In this document: in pieces, positions 60,713-64,000 of the stretch
Layout: the number at the start of each line of letters is the position of its first letter
Numbering within the stretch: the stretch's first letter is position 1
Origin: Pontibacter ruber
GTDB taxonomy: Bacteria; Bacteroidota; Bacteroidia; Cytophagales; Hymenobacteraceae
Length of the DNA stretch: 64,000 nt
NCBI RefSeq assembly: GCF_023630205.1
Contig: NZ_JALPRR010000003.1
Coordinates: 744,001 to 808,000 of the forward strand
Reading direction: 5' to 3'
Made by a program: the position numbers and the translations under genes
The notes under the pieces: generated by a model
Database searches by the model: none
Told to the model about the DNA's origin: nothing
The model's input: only the letters and a program-made list of their open reading frames with translations

Positions 60713-60835
60713 ATTGTTGATTGTTAAATTGTTCCTGTATTAATGTAGGAGCACGGTCTATGGACTATGACCGTTTGTTGCTGAAAATTAAAAATAAAAT
60801 CGTTTCAACAGTATAGCAATTTAACAATCAACAAT
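60713..60835. repeat. MITE-like element with 19-bp terminal inverted repeats
   Basis: Perfect 19-bp inverted repeat ATTGTTGATTGTTAAATTG (60713-60731) / complement at 60817-60835, enclosing 85 bp with a further partial palindrome (GGTC...GACC). AT-rich outside, between the methyltransferase gene and apaG. No transposase; looks like a small non-autonomous element or a hairpin spacer. Confidence 0.65.
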
Positions 60836-60837
60836 CA

Positions 60838-61224
60838 TCAGTTTAGTTTATATGGCACGATCAGCACAAATTCCGGGATACTTGCGTTAAACTGCTTCCC
60901 ATCCACGAGGCGCTCCATCAGGTAGGTGCCCCGCATTTTGCCCATGCCGGTTTTCAGGTTGCAGCCCGAAACGTATTCGTGCGACTCACCGGGTTCCAGC
61001 ACCGGTTGCTGCCCTACAACACCTTCACCCTCTACTTCGCGTACTACCCCGGTAGCATCGTGTATGTACCAGTGGCGGCGCAGGAGCTTTACGGTAAACT
61101 CGCTGTTATTTTCTATATTGATCTTATAGGCAAATACATAGTGCTGCTGTACCGGACTGGAATAATCTGGAAGGTAATTGGTCGTAACCGTTACTTTTAC
61201 ACCTTCAGTAGTTTTTGTATCCAT
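60838..61224 (-). CDS. apaG: ApaG (Co2+/Mg2+ efflux-associated, FN3-like)
   Basis: 128 residues, the usual size. Family blocks: VTVTTNYLPDYSSP, YVFAYKINIENNS, VKLLRRHWYIHDATG, VVGQQPVLEPGESHEYVSG, and MRGTYLME. ApaG has a fibronectin-III-like fold; linked to Co2+ resistance and Mg2+ handling in enterobacteria, but its molecular role is not settled. Divergent from ung. Confidence 0.93.
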   Translation of the reverse strand: MDTKTTEGVKVTVTTNYLPDYSSPVQQHYVFAYKINIENNSEFTVKLLRRHWYIHDATGVVREVEGEGVVGQQPVLEPGESHEYVSGCNLKTGMGKMRGTYLMERLVDGKQFNASIPEFVLIVPYKLN

Positions 61225-61324
61225 GTTACAGAGTTTTTTGTATACTTAGAAACCTTTTCAGGGAGAGTTTATACTTGCTGAATGGAGGTTTCCTGATAAT
61301 CTAACCCACTACCCTCACATACTC

Positions 61325-61987
61325 ATGAATGTAAAGATAGAAGAAAGCTGGCAAACTGTACTACAAGATGAATTTGAAAAACCATATTTCAAAAATCTTG
61401 TGTCTTTTGTTAAAGACGAATACAACTCCGAAAAAGTTTACCCGCCGGGCAACCAGATCTTCAATGCTTTTTGGATGTGCCCATTTGATGAGGTAAAGGT
61501 AGTTATTTTAGGGCAAGATCCTTACCACGGTCCAAAACAGGCCAACGGATTGGCTTTTTCAGTGAGCGATGATGTACGCATACCGCCTTCGCTGGTGAAC
61601 ATTTTCAAGGAGATAAAAAGCGATTTGGGCAAGGACCTGCCGCCAACCGGAAACCTGGAGCGGTGGGCCCAGCAGGGGGTATTGCTGCTAAATGCAACCC
61701 TTACCGTACGTGCCGGAAATGCCGGTTCTCACCAGAAAAAAGGCTGGGAAGAGTTTACCGATGCCGTAGTAAAGAAAGTGAACGAGCTGAAGGAACATGT
61801 GGTGTTCATGCTATGGGGAGCCTATGCCCAGAAAAAGGGTGCCTTTATCGACAGAAACAAACACCTGGTGCTGGAAGCAGCACATCCATCACCGTTTGCC
61901 GCAGACCGGGGCTTTTTCGGGAGCCGCCACTTCAGCAAAGCCAACGAGTACCTGATCGCCCACGGTAAAGAGCCCATCGACTGGTAA
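61325..61987 (+). CDS. ung: Uracil-DNA glycosylase
   Basis: 220 residues, family 1 UDG. Catalytic GQDPYHG (about 63-69, Asp and His), FSV, the uracil-binding block LLLNATLTVRAGNAGSH, and the DNA-intercalating HPSPFAADRGFFGSRHFSKAN near 187-206. Removes uracil from DNA to start base excision repair. Confidence 0.97.
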   Translation: MNVKIEESWQTVLQDEFEKPYFKNLVSFVKDEYNSEKVYPPGNQIFNAFWMCPFDEVKVVILGQDPYHGPKQANGLAFSVSDDVRIPPSLVNIFKEIKSDLGKDLPPTGNLERWAQQGVLLLNATLTVRAGNAGSHQKKGWEEFTDAVVKKVNELKEHVVFMLWGAYAQKKGAFIDRNKHLVLEAAHPSPFAADRGFFGSRHFSKANEYLIAHGKEPIDW

Positions 61988-62343
61988 CAATCCCTTTAAA
62001 GTACAAAGTATAGCAAGTATAAAGTATAGCCGGAGGTGCGTTTCATTCTGAATTCCGGAGCCACAAATTATTCTCATTCTGTTAAGAAGCTTGGTAGAAG
62101 GGAGTTTACGTCTGTACTACTAGCTACCAAGATCCTTACAGGATGACAAAAGAAGAGAAGAATACAGCCCTAAGTATAACCTGAGAAATACTTATCAGCC
62201 GCAGTGCTTCATGGCGCGAGCGTTCTCGCTCGCGTAATAAACGTTTTTTATACTTATGCCTGCAATTCTACAAGCAGTGCAAAGAACTCAGCCGACGCGG
62301 AAGTGCCAAGAATTATAAAGTATAGCCGGTGCTATTTCTTTTT
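61988..62343. other. Repeat-rich intergenic region
   Basis: About 355 nt between ung and the DUF1622 gene. It contains several AAGTATA copies (around 62004-62032, 62172, 62250, 62318) and the solo hairpin copy of the dispersed repeat at 62212-62234. No gene or RNA seen. Confidence 0.5.
62212..62234. repeat. Solo first hairpin of the dispersed repeat, copy 3
   Basis: TGGCGCGAGCG then TTCT then CGCTCGCG. The stem CGCGAGCG/CGCTCGCG (62215-62222, 62227-62234) is perfect. Only hairpin I of the family seen at 3788 and 58919 is present. Confidence 0.7.
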
Positions 62344-62694
62344 TTACTGCTCCGGCTCCTTGTTCTGCCACGGAAATTTGCCTTCCAGCTCCACCTGCAG
62401 CGACAAGCTCAGGAAGGTTCTGATCAGCACGATCAACCCCAGCGTCATCACCCTTTCCAGACTTGGTTCGGTCACTACCGTGGCAATAATGTCTGCTGCC
62501 ACCAGAATTTCCAGCCCCAGCAGAATGGCTTTGCCCAAATCCAGCCGCAGTTGCTTATACGTTCCGGTCTTGGTCTGCAGCACCAGGAAAATGTACTTGA
62601 TGAGCGCAATGGCAGCACCCACCGAAATGATCAGTACACCAATTCCTTCTATGATTCGGGCTGTTTGCTCAATGTAAATTCTGATGTATTCCAT
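62344..62694 (-). CDS. DUF1622 small membrane protein
   Basis: 116 residues with two or three transmembrane helices (IIEGIGVLIISVGAAIALI, LRLDLGKAILLGLEILVAADIIATV, and VMTLGLIVLIRTFLSLSL). The LRLDLGKAILLGLEILVAADI block is the signature of DUF1622. Ends with a polar tail. Function unknown. Divergent from rlmH. Confidence 0.85.
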   Translation of the reverse strand: MEYIRIYIEQTARIIEGIGVLIISVGAAIALIKYIFLVLQTKTGTYKQLRLDLGKAILLGLEILVAADIIATVVTEPSLERVMTLGLIVLIRTFLSLSLQVELEGKFPWQNKEPEQ

Positions 62695-62882
62695 ACCTGA
62701 TGGGTTGCCTGCAGCGAGTTTTTGAGTTGCTATACTTATACGGTATTCTGTTACAATGCCTGCTCAGAAGCTGCTCATTTTTATACTTTAGCCGGATAGC
62801 AGAGCGGCAACTATAGCTTGAAGTCTGTTGCTTTTAGGAAAATATAGCTTTTAGAGCGAAATTGGCGAAAATACAGCAGCAG

Positions 62883-63356
62883 ATGAAGATCAAGCTTATC
62901 GCAATAGGCAAAACAGACGAGAAGTTCCTGGAAGAGGGTATCGAAAAGTACCTTAAACGACTGAAGCATTATCACCCTTTCGAGTTTATCGTGATCCCAG
63001 ATATAAAGCAGGCGGGCAAGTATACTGCTGATAATCTGAAAGAGGCGGAAGGCAAGCTGATACTTCAGAAATTACAGGACGGCGACCATGTGATTCTGCT
63101 CGATGAAAAAGGAAAAACATTTACCTCTTCGGAGTTTGCCAGTTTCCTGCAAAAGAAGCTGAATGCCGTTACCACCAACCTGGTATTTGTCATAGGTGGT
63201 GCTTTTGGTTTCTCTCCGGCCATTTACCAGCGGGCCAACGACCAGATCGCCCTTTCTAAAATGACCTTCTCACACCAGATGGTAAGGCTCTTCTTTACCG
63301 AACAACTCTACCGGGGCTTCACCATACTTAAAGGAGAAAAGTATCATCATGAGTAG
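62883..63356 (+). CDS. rlmH: 23S rRNA (pseudouridine1915-N3)-methyltransferase RlmH
   Basis: 157 residues from ATG 62883 (MKIKLIAIGK), the standard RlmH length. SPOUT fold motifs: LLDEKGKTFTSSEFA, FVIGGAFGFSP (SAM knot) and SKMTFSHQMVRLFFTEQLYRGFTI (in parts), ending KGEKYHHE. Methylates pseudouridine 1915 of 23S rRNA. The longer upstream frame from 62862 is not native. Confidence 0.95.
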   Translation: MKIKLIAIGKTDEKFLEEGIEKYLKRLKHYHPFEFIVIPDIKQAGKYTADNLKEAEGKLILQKLQDGDHVILLDEKGKTFTSSEFASFLQKKLNAVTTNLVFVIGGAFGFSPAIYQRANDQIALSKMTFSHQMVRLFFTEQLYRGFTILKGEKYHHE

Positions 63357-63493
63357 GTAGGGGATGGGTTTTGGAGGTGAAGTCCGTAGTATAAAGAAGG
63401 CGCCAAGTTCCTCCAACTGCTGACCTTCTGTACAACAATGGCTCAAAAAAGGTGCTTGGCTGTATCCAGTAAGTAGCTTTTGTTGATATTTTT

Positions 63494-64000
63494 TCAGGCT
63501 ACACCATTAACACTGAATTCCACCACTTCCTTTGTTGTTAAGTTTATAATTAATTGAAAGTAGCAATCACCTCCGTCCATTACCTCAACTAGTCCATCTT
63601 TCCAGTAATCATGTCCCTGCAATGTGCAGAAGGCATTGATATAAATAAGCTTTTGCCCATCCGAATTAATAGCTGGTATATACTGGCGAGCATAGTTAGA
63701 TGGATTTTCTATTATGAAGATCTCCTTCTGGAAATTATATTTTGGATACTTGACCTTCATTTCATTAAAAATCTTAATCTGGGACTGATTGTACTGATCA
63801 ATCTGCTTTAATAACAGTAGTTCTGCTAGCGTTATTTCCTCTTTAGATAACCCTACTAGGCTGAGATTTTTAGAAAAGCTCCAGTATATAGAGTATCTAG
63901 ATGAATCATATGTAAATACTACATAGGTAAGAGAGTCTACATTTACTGAAGGCTCAACAATGGTTTTCTCTTTAGCTTCTACTATGGGCAGATTTTTTTT
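63494..64000 (-). CDS. Hypothetical protein, partial (N-terminus beyond the window)
   Basis: The minus-strand frame is open from the stop at 63494-63496 to the right edge, giving at least 168 residues (KKNLPIVEAKEKTIVEPSVN... at the visible start). The sequence has mixed strand/helix character (VDSLTYVVFTYDS, YWSFSKNLSLVGLSKEEI, CTLQGHDYWKDGLVEVMDGGDC, quoted in parts). An internal ATG at 63760 is not the true start since the frame continues well upstream. No family recognised; likely a small Bacteroidota hypothetical. Confidence 0.7.
   Translation of the reverse strand, partial: KKNLPIVEAKEKTIVEPSVNVDSLTYVVFTYDSSRYSIYWSFSKNLSLVGLSKEEITLAELLLLKQIDQYNQSQIKIFNEMKVKYPKYNFQKEIFIIENPSNYARQYIPAINSDGQKLIYINAFCTLQGHDYWKDGLVEVMDGGDCYFQLIINLTTKEVVEFSVNGVA

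Overview
The window looks like a chromosomal segment of a Cytophagales bacterium (phylum Bacteroidota), most like Hymenobacteraceae such as Pontibacter. The basis is Bacteroidota-type promoters (TTTG, about 19 nt, TAnnTTTG; clearest at the tRNA-Cys gene), few strong Shine-Dalgarno sites, many lipoproteins, and families typical of the phylum (DUF3347, DUF2911, DUF4266/DUF3570, HYC_CC_PP, standalone HMA-like proteins). The species is inferred, not proven. A 7-mer, AAGTATA/TATACTT, is strikingly over-represented in genes and spacers.

Layout. 1-17.1 kb is mostly housekeeping and small conserved genes: end of a serine beta-lactamase-fold protein, tRNA-Cys, cyanophycin synthetase, a TPMT-type methyltransferase, kdsA, a DUF695/RraB protein, heme A synthase (ctaA), a yeast-type cytosine deaminase, a small sensory cluster (two paralogous proteins flanking a triple-PAS protein without output domain and a CZB-like protein), and a PRPP synthetase/nucleoside phosphorylase pair.

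17.4-48.4 kb is a copper/heavy-metal resistance island of about 31 kb: tandem DUF305 lipoprotein, CopB-type ATPase (CPH motif), an AraC regulator with an N-terminal HMA-like CxxC domain, a 16-Cys copper storage protein, DUF2911 and DUF305 proteins, a CECC-containing propeller lipoprotein, a cysteine-less HMA-like protein, a first CusA-type RND pump with two adaptors, a P2-type cation ATPase, a potassium-channel-like protein, a multicopper oxidase joined to a metal-binding N-terminal domain and a probable C-terminal outer-membrane barrel, DUF2231, YncE-like and DUF3347 proteins, a 42-aa CC-plus-TM protein, and a second pump operon (HYC_CC_PP, RND, TolC, two adaptors). The expected flow is cytosolic storage and export by ATPases, periplasmic oxidation and binding, and trans-envelope export by RND systems. 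In both RND systems CusA is encoded by two ORFs, split at the same cytoplasmic loop between TM4 and TM5; this is the most unusual feature of the window.

48.9-64 kb returns to general functions: an ArnT-like glycosyltransferase with a perfect 19-bp hairpin inside its 5' coding region, a thioredoxin-ApbE-DUF4266-DUF3570 operon (probable extracytoplasmic flavin/redox module), PepD, an amidohydrolase, an unrecognised nitroreductase-like protein, a methyltransferase, apaG, ung, DUF1622 and rlmH. Spacers hold several dispersed hairpin repeats, including a multi-hairpin element with compensatory base changes between copies. I see no insertion sequence, CRISPR array, rRNA or replication origin.
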